Source of the DNA: JAHEAO01 sp942492375
GTDB taxonomy: Bacteria > Pseudomonadota > Alphaproteobacteria > Rhodobacterales > Rhodobacteraceae
Assembly: GCA_942492375.1 (NCBI GenBank)
Contig: CALOEL010000002.1
Coordinates: 1 to 64,000, forward strand
Length of the DNA: 64,000 nt
Direction of reading: 5' to 3'
Part shown: piece after piece, positions 17,574-26,510 of the stretch
Numbering within the stretch: position 1 is the stretch's first letter
How the letters are laid out: the number at the start of each line of letters is the position of its first letter
Program-made: the position numbers and the translations under genes
The notes under the pieces: generated by a model
The model's database searches: none
What the model was told of the DNA's origin: nothing
The model's input: the letters and a program-made list of their open reading frames with translations, nothing else

Positions 17574-18880
17574 AGCGCTTTCTTCTCGTTATCTGGTTTG
17601 TCGTCATGGCGCTTCCCGCCCGGGCCGCCGTCGATATCCAGACGCTCACCACGCCCGGCGGCGTCGACGCCTGGCTGGTCGAGGAACATTCGATCCCGTT
17701 CACAGCGCTGGAAATACGCTTCAAGGGCGGCACGGCCACGGACCCCGAGGACAAGCGCGGTGTCATCAACCTGATGACCGGATTGCTCGAGGAAGGGGCT
17801 GACGACCTCGACAGCCGGGGATTTTCCGAGGCGAGAGAGGCGCTCGCGGCCAGCTTCGACTACAGCGCCTACGAGGATGCCATCGCGATCTCGGCTCGGT
17901 TTCTGACCGAGAACCGTGACGACGCGGTGGCGCTTCTGAAAAGCTCGATCATGAACCCCACCTTCGGACAGGCCGACATCGACCGCGTGCGTGAACAGGT
18001 GCTGTCGTCGATCCGCAGCGACAAGACCGATCCAAGCGTCATCGCCGGGCGGACATTCGACCGGCTGGCCTGGGGCAATCATCCCTACGCCACATCCGGT
18101 GACGGCACCGAAGAAAGCGTGAATGCGCTGACCCGCGATGACATCGTGGCGGCGCATAAAGGGGCTTTCGCGCGCGACCGGCTTTACGTCTCGGCGGTTG
18201 GGGATATCACCGCGGCGGAACTGTCCTCGCTGCTCGATGAATTGTTCGGCGATCTGCCCGCCACCGGCACGCCGTTGCCGGATGACGCAACCTTCCAGAT
18301 GACGGGTGGCCTGACCCTGGTCCCCTTCGACACGCCCCAGTCGGTAGTCATCTTCGGCCACGAAGGTATCGAGCGTGACGACCCCGATTTCATCACCGCC
18401 TATCTCGTGAACGAGGTTCTCGGCGGCTCCGGACACGATTCGCGGCTGATGCTGGAAGTGCGCGAAAAGCGCGGACTGACCTACGGGATCGGCACCTCCT
18501 TGCTGCCGATGGATCATGGCGAGCTTGTGCTGGGACAGGTCCAATCCGCCAATCGCAGCATCGCCGAAGCCGTCGATGTGATCGAAGAGGAATGGGCCAG
18601 GATCGCCGCAGAAGGCATCACCGAGAAGGAATTGGAGGACGCCAAGACCTATCTGACCGGCGCCTATGCGCTTCGGTTCGACGGCAATGCGCCGATCGCG
18701 CGGATCATGGTGGGGATGCAGATGACCGGACTTCCGCCCAGCTATGTCACCGAGCGCAACGACCAGGTGATGGCGGTGACGCTTGACGACGTCCGCCGGG
18801 TGGCCAAGCGTCTCTACCAGCCCGAGAACCTGCATTTCGTGGTCGTGGGTCAGCCCGAAGGACTGGAAGGCACAAACTAG
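17570..18880 (+). CDS. M16 family peptidase, non-catalytic partner
   Basis: 436 residues with a signal peptide (MKRFLLVIWFVVMALPARA). The fold is that of M16, but the position of the zinc site reads NLMTGLLEEGA, so both metal-binding His residues are absent. The substrate-binding Arg/Tyr pair characteristic of the regulatory subunit is retained in DSRLMLEVREKRGLTYGIG. Together with the upstream HxxEH protein it should form a periplasmic heterodimer in which this chain positions substrate. The 4-bp overlap with the upstream gene favours 1:1 synthesis. Confidence 0.9.
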   Translation: MKRFLLVIWFVVMALPARAAVDIQTLTTPGGVDAWLVEEHSIPFTALEIRFKGGTATDPEDKRGVINLMTGLLEEGADDLDSRGFSEAREALAASFDYSAYEDAIAISARFLTENRDDAVALLKSSIMNPTFGQADIDRVREQVLSSIRSDKTDPSVIAGRTFDRLAWGNHPYATSGDGTEESVNALTRDDIVAAHKGAFARDRLYVSAVGDITAAELSSLLDELFGDLPATGTPLPDDATFQMTGGLTLVPFDTPQSVVIFGHEGIERDDPDFITAYLVNEVLGGSGHDSRLMLEVREKRGLTYGIGTSLLPMDHGELVLGQVQSANRSIAEAVDVIEEEWARIAAEGITEKELEDAKTYLTGAYALRFDGNAPIARIMVGMQMTGLPPSYVTERNDQVMAVTLDDVRRVAKRLYQPENLHFVVVGQPEGLEGTN

Positions 18881-18924
18881 TTTCGCATGGCCGAATCGTC
18901 TGCCACCATGCTAAGTGTGGTGGT

Positions 18925-20742
18925 ATGCACGCCCCGGACCCCAATATAGGCGAAAAACGCCCGATCATTCGGCAGCTGGACGAAACGGCGGTCAACCGCA
19001 TCGCGGCCGGCGAGGTTGTGGAACGCCCCGCCTCTGCCGTGAAGGAGCTTCTGGAAAACGCGATCGACGCCGGGGCCGGACGGATCGACATTTCCTATGC
19101 ACAGGGCGGCAAGGCGCTGATCCGCGTCGTGGACGACGGCTGCGGCATGACCGCCGGGGATCTGCCATTGGCGCTGTCGCGTCATGCCACCTCCAAGCTC
19201 GACGGCTCGGACCTTCTGAACATCCGCAGCTTCGGCTTCCGGGGCGAGGCTTTGCCCTCGCTCGGTGCGGTCGGAAGGCTGACCATCACATCGAGGGTCG
19301 CGGGACAGGACGCCGCCGTGATCGCTGTGTCGGGAGGCCAGATCGAACCGGTCCGACCGGCCGCGCTGCGATCCGGGACCGTCGTGGAGTTGCGCGATCT
19401 CTTCTACGCGACGCCCGCGCGCCTGAAATTCATGCGCTCCGACCGCGCGGAAGCCCAGGCGATATCGGATGTCGTCAAGCGGCTGGCGATGGCTGAACCT
19501 TCCGTCGGTTTCACGTTGCGCGATGTGACCGGCGGCGGCGAGGCGCGTACCGTCTTTCGCGCGGATGCCGAGACCGGCGATATCTTCAACGCCTTGCATG
19601 GCCGTCTGATGCGGGTTCTGGGGGCCGAATTCATCGACAACGCGCTGGCCATCGACGCCGAGCGCGACGGCCTGCACCTGACCGGCTATGCGGCATTGCC
19701 CACCTATTCACGCGGCTCCGCGGTGACGCAATTTCTTTTCGTCAACGGCCGACCGGTGCGCGACAAGCTCCTCTACGGCGCCCTTCGCGGCGCCTATCAG
19801 GATTTCCTGCCGCGCGACCGGCATCCAGCGGCGGCGCTGTTCCTCGATTGCGATCCGCATCTCGTCGACGTCAACGTCCACCCGGCGAAATCCGAGGTCC
19901 GCTTCCGCGAACCCGGCCTTGCCCGCGGCCTGATCGTATCGGCCCTGCGGCACGCCTTGGCCGAGGCCGGCCATCGGGCCTCCAGCACCGTGGCGGGCGC
20001 GACGCTCGGGGCCTTTCGCCCCGAAGCGACCGGACCGCGCATCTACCAGATGGACCGGCCCACACCCACGGTGCCGCATCCCGCAGCACCTGCTGGCTTC
20101 GCCGAGATGGCCGAGCCCTACGCGCGAATCGAACCGGCTCCCGAGACCCCCGACCAGACCGCCCGACCCCTCGGCGCGGCACGGGCGCAGGTCCATGAAA
20201 ACTACATCATCGCCCAGACCGGCGATGGCATCGTGATCGTCGATCAGCATGCCGCCCACGAACGACTGGTCTACGAGAAGCTCAAGCGTCAGATGGCCGA
20301 TCGCGGCGTCGCGACCCAGGCCCTGCTGATCCCCGAGATCGTCGAACTGAGCGTTGGCGACGCCGCCCGGCTGATGGAGTTCTCGCAAGAGTTGGGCAGG
20401 TTCGGCCTTGTTCTCGAACCCTTCGGCGGCGGTGCCGTAGCCGTGCGCGAAACCCCCGCGATCCTCGGCGCCGTGAACGCCGGGGCGCTGCTGCGCGACA
20501 TCCTCGACGAGCTTGACGATCTCGGCGACAGCCAGGCGGTTCAGGGGCGGATCGAAGCGATCCTCAGCCGGATCGCCTGCCACGGCTCCATCCGGTCCGG
20601 CCGACTGATGCGGGCCGAGGAAATGAACGCCCTGTTGCGCGAGATGGAGACAACTCCCCATTCTGGGCAGTGCAATCACGGCCGTCCCACCTATGTGGAA
20701 CTGAAACTCAGCGATATCGAAAGGCTGTTCGGACGGACATGA
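18925..20742 (+). CDS. mutL: DNA mismatch repair endonuclease MutL
   Basis: 605 residues. The GHKL ATPase N-terminus shows NRIAAGEVVERPASAVKELL, DDGCGM and FGFRGEALPS. The C-terminal dimerisation domain has the endonuclease metal-binding motif DQHAAHERLVYEK plus ACHGSIRSG and CNHGRPT. This is therefore a nicking MutL of the type used by bacteria lacking MutH, as expected in alphaproteobacteria. The ribosome binding site ahead of ATG 18925 is weak. The stop overlaps the rmuC start. Confidence 0.95.
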   Translation: MHAPDPNIGEKRPIIRQLDETAVNRIAAGEVVERPASAVKELLENAIDAGAGRIDISYAQGGKALIRVVDDGCGMTAGDLPLALSRHATSKLDGSDLLNIRSFGFRGEALPSLGAVGRLTITSRVAGQDAAVIAVSGGQIEPVRPAALRSGTVVELRDLFYATPARLKFMRSDRAEAQAISDVVKRLAMAEPSVGFTLRDVTGGGEARTVFRADAETGDIFNALHGRLMRVLGAEFIDNALAIDAERDGLHLTGYAALPTYSRGSAVTQFLFVNGRPVRDKLLYGALRGAYQDFLPRDRHPAAALFLDCDPHLVDVNVHPAKSEVRFREPGLARGLIVSALRHALAEAGHRASSTVAGATLGAFRPEATGPRIYQMDRPTPTVPHPAAPAGFAEMAEPYARIEPAPETPDQTARPLGAARAQVHENYIIAQTGDGIVIVDQHAAHERLVYEKLKRQMADRGVATQALLIPEIVELSVGDAARLMEFSQELGRFGLVLEPFGGGAVAVRETPAILGAVNAGALLRDILDELDDLGDSQAVQGRIEAILSRIACHGSIRSGRLMRAEEMNALLREMETTPHSGQCNHGRPTYVELKLSDIERLFGRT

Positions 20743-21908
20743 TCCAGATCGGCGATAAGACTTTTGCATTGGACGACCCGATGGTCATGGCCGGGCTCGC
20801 GGGCGCGGCGGTCCTTCTGCTTCTCTTCGTGCTGCTCCTCATCCTGGTGCGGCGCTCGGGCGAATCCGCGCGGCTGGTCTCGCCGATGGCCCAGCAACTC
20901 GGCATGCTCGGCCAGCACGTGCGCACGCTTTCCGACGGCCAGCAGCAATTGGCAGGGGGCCTGCATCACGTCTCGGAAGCGCAGGCGTCCAGCCAGGCCA
21001 AGATGCTGCAACTGATGGAGCAGCGGCTGGCCGATGTCAGCAAGTCGATGGGCGAAAGTCTCGACGGCACCTCCCGCCGCACCGCGCAATCGCTCGGCGA
21101 ATTGCAGCAGAGGCTCGCGACCATCGACAAGGCGCAGGAGAATATCGAGAAACTTTCGGGCAATGTGCTGTCTTTGCAGGATATCCTGTCGAACAAGCAG
21201 ACCCGCGGCGCCTTCGGCGAGATCCAGTTGAACGACATCGTCGGCAAGGCGCTTCCCAAGGACAGCTATTCGCTGCAATCCACCCTGTCGAATGGTCGCC
21301 GCGCCGATTGCCTGATCCACCTGCCGAACCCGCCGGGCCCGATCGTCATCGACGCCAAGTTTCCGCTGGAAGCCTACGAGGCGCTGCGCAAGGCCGAAAC
21401 CGAGTGGGACACGAAAGCGGCAGTCGCAGCCTTCAAGACCTCGGTCAAGGCGCATATCAAGGCGATAGCGGAGCGCTACATTCTCGAAGGCGAAACCGCC
21501 GACGGCGCGCTGATGTTCCTGCCGTCGGAAGCGATCTACGCCGAGTTGCACTCCAACTTCCCCGAACTTGTGCGCGAAGGTTTCGCCGCACGGGTCTGGA
21601 TCGTTTCCCCGACCACCTGCATGGCGACGCTGAACACGATGCGGGCAATTCTGAAGGATGCACGGATGCGCGAACAGGCCGGGGCGATCCGCGCAACGCT
21701 GAAGCAACTGCACCGCGACGTGGAACTCGTAGTCGAACGCGTCGGCAAGCTGAACACCCATTTCGCCCAGGCCCGCGGCGATCTGGAGGGCATCGGCACG
21801 GCCGCCGAACGCGCCGGCAAGCGCGCGGCGCGGCTGGACAATTTCGATTTCGAGGAACTGGCCGGGAACGACGGGAACGTGGTAGCGTTGAGCGAACAGA
21901 AATCATGA
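20739..21908 (+). CDS. rmuC: DNA recombination protein RmuC
   Basis: 389 residues from the ATG that overlaps the mutL stop (ATGA). RmuC limits inversions at short inverted repeats and is predicted to be a nuclease-fold protein. It has an N-terminal membrane anchor (VMAGLAGAAVLLLLFVLLLI), a long coiled-coil (about residues 40-150, rich in Gln/Glu/Lys) and the conserved RmuC core (NKQTRGAFGEIQLNDIV, IVIDAKFPLEAYE, VWIVSPTTCMATLNTMRAI). Coupling to mutL puts two genome-stability genes in one transcript. Confidence 0.95.
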   Translation: MIQIGDKTFALDDPMVMAGLAGAAVLLLLFVLLLILVRRSGESARLVSPMAQQLGMLGQHVRTLSDGQQQLAGGLHHVSEAQASSQAKMLQLMEQRLADVSKSMGESLDGTSRRTAQSLGELQQRLATIDKAQENIEKLSGNVLSLQDILSNKQTRGAFGEIQLNDIVGKALPKDSYSLQSTLSNGRRADCLIHLPNPPGPIVIDAKFPLEAYEALRKAETEWDTKAAVAAFKTSVKAHIKAIAERYILEGETADGALMFLPSEAIYAELHSNFPELVREGFAARVWIVSPTTCMATLNTMRAILKDARMREQAGAIRATLKQLHRDVELVVERVGKLNTHFAQARGDLEGIGTAAERAGKRAARLDNFDFEELAGNDGNVVALSEQKS

Positions 21909-21923
21909 GACCCGGAGGGCACC

Positions 21924-22325
21924 ATGCTCGAGATCAGCACCGAGAAAGTCGCCTTTGTCATCATCCGCGCCAAGGAACTGGACGCCAAGGTTGGCCGATG
22001 GGATTCGCCCGGCGACACGGCGGATGCCGATACGATCCTCGAAAAACGCCGGGGTGACGCGACCGAACAGGAGTTGCGCAGTTTCATCTCCGATCTCAAC
22101 GACGACGAGAAGGCGGAACTGGTCGCCGTGATGTGGATCGGCCGCGACACCTACAGCGCGGACGAGCTGGAAGAGGCCATCGCGACAGCCAGACAGGAGG
22201 CGACCACACCGACGGAGGACTATCTGCTCGGCATTCCGTTGCTTGGCGATTACCTGGAGGACGGGCTGGAAAAGCTGGGCGTCGATCCGGGGGAAGTGGA
22301 AGAGGACATCTACCGGCCTGTCTGA
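21924..22325 (+). CDS. DUF3775 family protein
   Basis: 133 residues, acidic. Contains the DUF3775 pattern: an N-terminal LEISTEKVAFVIIRAKELDAK, a middle block DLNDDEKAELVAVMWIGRDTY and a C-terminal YLLGIPLLGDYLEDGLEKLG. The function is unknown. It begins 15 nt after rmuC with a GGAGG-type ribosome binding site (CCGGAGGGCACC), so it is probably in the mutL-rmuC transcript, and it ends 10 nt before the convergent saccharopine dehydrogenase-like gene. Confidence 0.75.
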   Translation: MLEISTEKVAFVIIRAKELDAKVGRWDSPGDTADADTILEKRRGDATEQELRSFISDLNDDEKAELVAVMWIGRDTYSADELEEAIATARQEATTPTEDYLLGIPLLGDYLEDGLEKLGVDPGEVEEDIYRPV

Positions 22326-22335
22326 TGGGCCACCC

Positions 22336-23391
22336 TCAAAGCTTGCCGATCTCGCGTTCGAAGACCTCACGCGCCCGGCCCCAGGCGCCAGCCTCGACAT
22401 CGCCGAGCCCACGAAGCACGGGCAGAAGCTGCGCGGCGAAGTCCTGCGATGCCTCGACCGGCAGCAGCGATGGCAGGTTGTCGATCGACATCACGTCCAG
22501 CGGCGGATCGTCGTGAACACGGATTGCCGGATCTTCCCATGTCGTGGTCTGTGCATAAACCTTGATCGGTGAGAATTCGGATCCCGGGTCGCAGGCAATA
22601 TCACCGATCACCGTCAGTCGGCGCGCCTCGGTCACGGCTTCCTGCGGTACGAAGACCGGCGTGCCGGGCGCCGCGAAGATGCAGTTCAGAAACACATCAT
22701 GCGCAAGGATTTCCGGGAACGGCCCGCCCCCGGCGGTTTCCGCGATGTCCCAATCCGTCGTGGCGACGCCCAGTTGCCTGCAGAGATCGCGCGCGCCCGA
22801 TCCGACACGACCCTTCGCGCCGATAACGATGACCGAGGGTCGTGGAAGCAGTGTCGAGTTCAGATCGGCGGAGACGTCATCGAGCATCGCATCGGCGGAC
22901 CCGTAAGGCTCCAGCGGAAGAACCGCATCCTCTTGTTTCTGCGCCGCCCAGACCTTCAACGAGACGGCGGCCCCTGCATAACCGGCCCAGTAGCCGAACG
23001 CGGCCAGCCGCTTACCGCTGTCATCGACCAGATACTCGAGATCGAACAAGGTCCCCGTGCCGGACTTGAACCTCTTCAGCAGCTCGCGCCCCTCGTCCTG
23101 TCCCTTGAAGGCATGGCCGAACATGATGTGCCGGTGAACAAGCGGTCCGGTGTCATCAGGCAGTTCCTTGAGCCCGAAGATGAACGCATCCGCCGGGGCG
23201 TCCGGCCAGCTGCCTTCCGGCGCGATCGCGCAGCCGGCTTCGGCATAGCCCTCGACGGGAATCGCCCGCATGGCGCTGTTTTCTACCGTTACGGTAAAAC
23301 CCGCAGCGATCAGATCGGCTGCTCGTTCAGGCGTCAGGCCGACTCGCTGCTCGTTGTCGCGCTGCTCCGCGCGAACCCAGAGATGTGTCAT
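22336..23391 (-). CDS. saccharopine dehydrogenase-like protein (lysine-forming type)
   Basis: 351 residues. Resembles NAD+ L-lysine-forming saccharopine dehydrogenase and alanine dehydrogenase-like enzymes: N-terminal LWVRAEQRDNEQRVGLTPERAADLI, middle HIMFGHAFKGQDE and FDLEYLVDD, then a Rossmann segment VIVIGAKGRVGSGARDLC. ATG 23391 follows AAAGGAG; the longer frame to 23439 lacks family homology. It could run lysine degradation (saccharopine to lysine, or the reverse) in the cytoplasm. A separate reductase partner is not in the window. It is transcribed divergently from the fadD/liv block. Confidence 0.8.
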   Translation of the reverse strand: MTHLWVRAEQRDNEQRVGLTPERAADLIAAGFTVTVENSAMRAIPVEGYAEAGCAIAPEGSWPDAPADAFIFGLKELPDDTGPLVHRHIMFGHAFKGQDEGRELLKRFKSGTGTLFDLEYLVDDSGKRLAAFGYWAGYAGAAVSLKVWAAQKQEDAVLPLEPYGSADAMLDDVSADLNSTLLPRPSVIVIGAKGRVGSGARDLCRQLGVATTDWDIAETAGGGPFPEILAHDVFLNCIFAAPGTPVFVPQEAVTEARRLTVIGDIACDPGSEFSPIKVYAQTTTWEDPAIRVHDDPPLDVMSIDNLPSLLPVEASQDFAAQLLPVLRGLGDVEAGAWGRAREVFEREIGKL

Positions 23392-23481
23392 GTGATGCTC
23401 CTTTGGCGTGGAACTATGCCAAACCCTGCTGTTTGCCAATCCTGGCCTGCAGGAGAGATGCCAGCATTTCCGGCAGGTTAA

Positions 23482-23497
23482 TTGAACGGTCGTTTAA
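23482..23497 (+). promoter_or_regulatory. palindrome upstream of the fadD-liv operon, TetR-type operator candidate
   Basis: TTGAACGGTCGTTTAA matches its reverse complement at 12 of 16 positions, with an exact AACG-N2-CGTT core. It lies about 150 bp ahead of the acyl-CoA synthetase start and about 90 bp ahead of the divergent saccharopine dehydrogenase-like gene. The form is like operators of TetR-family regulators of acyl-CoA or aromatic-acid catabolism. No regulator gene is adjacent. Confidence 0.4.
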
Positions 23498-23649
23498 AAA
23501 ACTTCCGCGCCGCGCCGCCAAGCCGTTTACTTTCAAAATCGCTTCGGCTTTAGTTGCGCTGTGGCGAGGCGGCGCAGGCCGCTTCGTGGCGATACCCTGA
23601 CACCGGCAAGCGGGCGGGGGCCGGATTGCCGGCATCGGGAGGAAACGAC

Positions 23650-25617
23650 TTGGCGGACCAGGCGGCGGCGAACGACGCTTTGATTTCCATTCCGGCGTTG
23701 CTGGCGCGGAACGCCCGGAAATTCGCTGCCAGAACCGCCTATCGCGAAAAGGAATTCGGCATCTGGCAAAGCTGGACCTGGCTTGCCGCGGCCGAGGAAA
23801 TTCGTGCCATCGCCCTGGGCCTGATGTCGCTTGGCATCGCCAAGGGGGATTACGTCGCGGTCATCGGCCGCAACCGGCCCGCGCTCTACTGGTCGATGGT
23901 CGCGGCGCAGAAAGTGGGTGCCGTTCCGGTGCCGCTCTATCAGGACGCAGTGGCCGAGGAGATGGCGTACGTTCTGGAAAACTGCGGCGCGCGGTTTGTC
24001 ATCGCCGCCGATCAGGAGCAGGTCGACAAGGTTCTCGAGGTCCAGAGCCGCGTCAAGGTCATCGAACACGTCATCTATCTCGATCCGCGCGGGCTGCGCA
24101 AATACGACCATTCGCGGCTGCACTCGCTGAAGGATGTGCAGGCAGAAGGCCGCGCTGCCCACGAGAGATTCGAAGCCGAACTGAACCGTCGCGAAGAGGC
24201 TATCGGCTACGACGACACCTGCGTGATGCTTTACACCTCCGGTACGACCGGGCGGCCCAAGGGCGTCGTGCTGTCAAATCGCAACATCATCGAGACGTCG
24301 CGAAACTCGGCGGCGTTTGACCGGCTCGGACCCGGCGAGGAAGTGCTCGCCTACCTGCCGATGGCCTGGGTCGGTGACTTCATCTTTTCCATCGGACAGG
24401 CCTACTGGGCGGGGTTCTGCGTCAATTGCCCGGAATCCGCCGACACAATGATGACCGACCTGCGAGAGATCGGGCCGACATACTATTTCGCCCCGCCTCG
24501 CGTGTTCGAGACCCAGCTGACCAACGTGATGATCCGGATGGAGGATGCGGGCCGCTTCAAGAAATGGCTCTTTGACCATTTCATGGCGCATGCCCGCAAG
24601 GTCGGCCCGGCGCTGCTGGACGGCAAGAGCGTCGGCGGGTGGGACCGGCTGAAATACCGCCTGGGCGAACTTCTGGTATATGGCCCCCTGAAGAACACGC
24701 TCGGCTTTTCGCGGGTGCGCGTGGGCTACACCGCCGGCGAGGCGATCGGCCCCGAGATCTTCGACTTCTACCGCTCGCTCGGGATCAACCTGAAACAGCT
24801 CTACGGCCAGACCGAGGCCAGCGTCTTCATCACCCAGCAGCCCGATGGCGAGGTCCGCTCCGACACCGTCGGGGTTCCCTCGCCGGGTGTCGAAGTGAGG
24901 ATCGGTGACACCGGCGAGGTCTTCTACCGCTCGCCCGGCACCTTCGTCGAATATTTCAAGAACCCCGACTCGACCCGTGAAACCAAGGATGCCGAAGGCT
25001 GGGTCGCGACCGGCGACGCCGGGTTCATCGAGCCCGAAACCGGCCATCTCAGGATCATCGACCGCGCCAAGGATGTCGGCAAGATGGCCGACGGACGGCT
25101 GTTCGCGCCGAAATACGTCGAGAACAAGCTGAAATTCTACCCGAATATCCTCGAGGCCGTGGTCTTCGGCAATGGTCGCGACTACTGCACCGCCTTCATC
25201 AACATCGACCTGACGGCGGTCGGCAACTGGGCCGAGCGCAACAACATCGCCTATGCGTCCTATCAGGAACTCGCTGGCCATCCCCGGGTGCTGGCGATGA
25301 TCCAGGACCATATTGAGGAAGCGAACCGGTCCATTGCCAAGGACGAGATGCTGTCGGGCTGCCAGGTGCACCGCTTCCTGGTGCTGCACAAGGAACTCGA
25401 TCCCGATGACGGCGAGATCACCCGCACCCGCAAGGTGCGGCGGCGCTTCGTCGAGGAGAAATTCGCCGATCTGCTCGACGCGCTCTATACCGGCAAGTCC
25501 GAGATCTACACCGAGACCGAGGTCACCTACGAAGACGGCCGAAAGGGCAGGATCAAGGCGACGCTGGAAATCCGCGACGCCAAGGTTGCGGCGGAAGCGG
25601 GAAGGATGGCGGCATGA
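23650..25617 (+). CDS. AMP-dependent acyl-CoA synthetase (long-chain type)
   Basis: About 655 residues starting at TTG 23650, which has GGGAGG ideally placed; an upstream ATG-type frame start at 23554 adds a non-conserved stretch. The adenylation motif YTSGTTGRPKGVV is near residues 193-205, followed by YLPMAWVGD, LYGQTEASVF and EGWVATGDAGF, and the C-terminal catalytic Lys region. The length and architecture are of the long-chain (ACSL/FAA) class. It activates a carboxylic acid to its CoA ester in the cytoplasm. As first gene of an ABC-importer operon it probably traps the imported acid; the substrate is unknown. Confidence 0.85.
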   Translation: MADQAAANDALISIPALLARNARKFAARTAYREKEFGIWQSWTWLAAAEEIRAIALGLMSLGIAKGDYVAVIGRNRPALYWSMVAAQKVGAVPVPLYQDAVAEEMAYVLENCGARFVIAADQEQVDKVLEVQSRVKVIEHVIYLDPRGLRKYDHSRLHSLKDVQAEGRAAHERFEAELNRREEAIGYDDTCVMLYTSGTTGRPKGVVLSNRNIIETSRNSAAFDRLGPGEEVLAYLPMAWVGDFIFSIGQAYWAGFCVNCPESADTMMTDLREIGPTYYFAPPRVFETQLTNVMIRMEDAGRFKKWLFDHFMAHARKVGPALLDGKSVGGWDRLKYRLGELLVYGPLKNTLGFSRVRVGYTAGEAIGPEIFDFYRSLGINLKQLYGQTEASVFITQQPDGEVRSDTVGVPSPGVEVRIGDTGEVFYRSPGTFVEYFKNPDSTRETKDAEGWVATGDAGFIEPETGHLRIIDRAKDVGKMADGRLFAPKYVENKLKFYPNILEAVVFGNGRDYCTAFINIDLTAVGNWAERNNIAYASYQELAGHPRVLAMIQDHIEEANRSIAKDEMLSGCQVHRFLVLHKELDPDDGEITRTRKVRRRFVEEKFADLLDALYTGKSEIYTETEVTYEDGRKGRIKATLEIRDAKVAAEAGRMAA

Positions 25618-25626
25618 GATTTCTTG

Positions 25627-25659
25627 CCTCCGGCGGGGATATTTCCGAACGGATGAAGG
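25627..25659 (+). repeat. dispersed gene-end element, copy 1
   Basis: CCTCCGGCGGGGATATTTCC followed by a purine-rich tail ending GATGAAG. It occurs 10 bases after the synthetase stop and before livG. It shares the core GGGATATTT and G/A-rich tail with copies at about 30972, 38330, 39835, 46241 and 50401. Confidence 0.6.
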
Positions 25660-25668
25660 GGGCCGGCC

Positions 25669-26490
25669 ATGCTTGACGCCGGGACCGAAGGCTACACCAC
25701 CGCCGATGGCCGCAAGATCGGCGGCGTGCTGATGGAGATGAAGAACATCACCCTGCGCTTTGGCGGCGTCGAGGCGATCAAGGACATCTCCTTCGACATC
25801 CGCGAGGGCGAGATCCGCGCGATCATCGGCCCGAACGGCGCCGGGAAATCCTCGATGCTCAACGTGATCAGCGGCTTCTACGTCCCGCAAGAGGGCGAGG
25901 TCTGGTTCCGCGGACGCAGGCGCCCGGCGATGAAGCCCTACCAGGTCGCCTCGCTCGGCATCGCCCGCACGTTCCAGAACATCGCGCTGTTCGAGGGGAT
26001 GAGCGTGCTCGACAACATCATGACCGGGCGGCTGACCCACATGAAGACCGGCATGGCCGCGCAGGCGCTCTGGTGGGGCAGGGCGCAGCGCGAAGAGGTG
26101 AAGAACCGCGAGGTCGTGGAAAAGGTCATCGACTTCCTCGAGATCCAGCATATCCGCAAGACCCCGGTCGCCCGCCTGCCCTATGGCCTGAAGAAGCGCG
26201 TGGAACTGGCCCGCGCCCTGGCGGCCGAGCCCGAATTGCTGCTGCTCGACGAGCCGATGGCGGGAATGAATGTCGAGGAGAAAGAGGACATGAGCCGCTT
26301 CATCCTCGATGTGAACGACGAATTCGGCACCACCATCGCGCTGATCGAGCACGATATGGGCGTGGTGATGGACCTGTCGGATCGGGTCGTGGTGATGGAT
26401 TACGGCCGCAAGATCGGCGACGGAACGCCGGACGAGGTGCGGTCGAACCAGGAGGTCATCGACGCCTATCTGGGGGTGGCGCATGACTGA
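25669..26490 (+). CDS. branched-chain amino-acid-type ABC transporter ATP-binding protein (LivG-like)
   Basis: 273 residues. ATPase subunit of a HAAT-family importer. Walker A is GPNGAGKSSM; the signature is LPYGLKKRVELARAL (LivG proteins lack LSGGQ); Walker B is LLLLDEPMAGM; the H-loop is LIEHDMG; and the C-terminal LivG extension ends QEVIDAYLG. About 20 residues precede the usual start (MLDAGTEGYTTADGRKIGG); an internal ATG at residue 22 is possible. It follows the acyl-CoA synthetase and precedes the LivH permease by 20 nt. Confidence 0.9.
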   Translation: MLDAGTEGYTTADGRKIGGVLMEMKNITLRFGGVEAIKDISFDIREGEIRAIIGPNGAGKSSMLNVISGFYVPQEGEVWFRGRRRPAMKPYQVASLGIARTFQNIALFEGMSVLDNIMTGRLTHMKTGMAAQALWWGRAQREEVKNREVVEKVIDFLEIQHIRKTPVARLPYGLKKRVELARALAAEPELLLLDEPMAGMNVEEKEDMSRFILDVNDEFGTTIALIEHDMGVVMDLSDRVVVMDYGRKIGDGTPDEVRSNQEVIDAYLGVAHD

Positions 26491-26510
26491 CCGGTACAGG
26501 AGGCACGCGG

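Noticed and set aside
24274..26484. Very long minus-strand open frame opposite the acyl-CoA synthetase and LivG genes
   Set aside because: It is antisense to well-supported genes and reflects high G+C third-position bias; the translation is His/Asp/Arg-rich with no domain.
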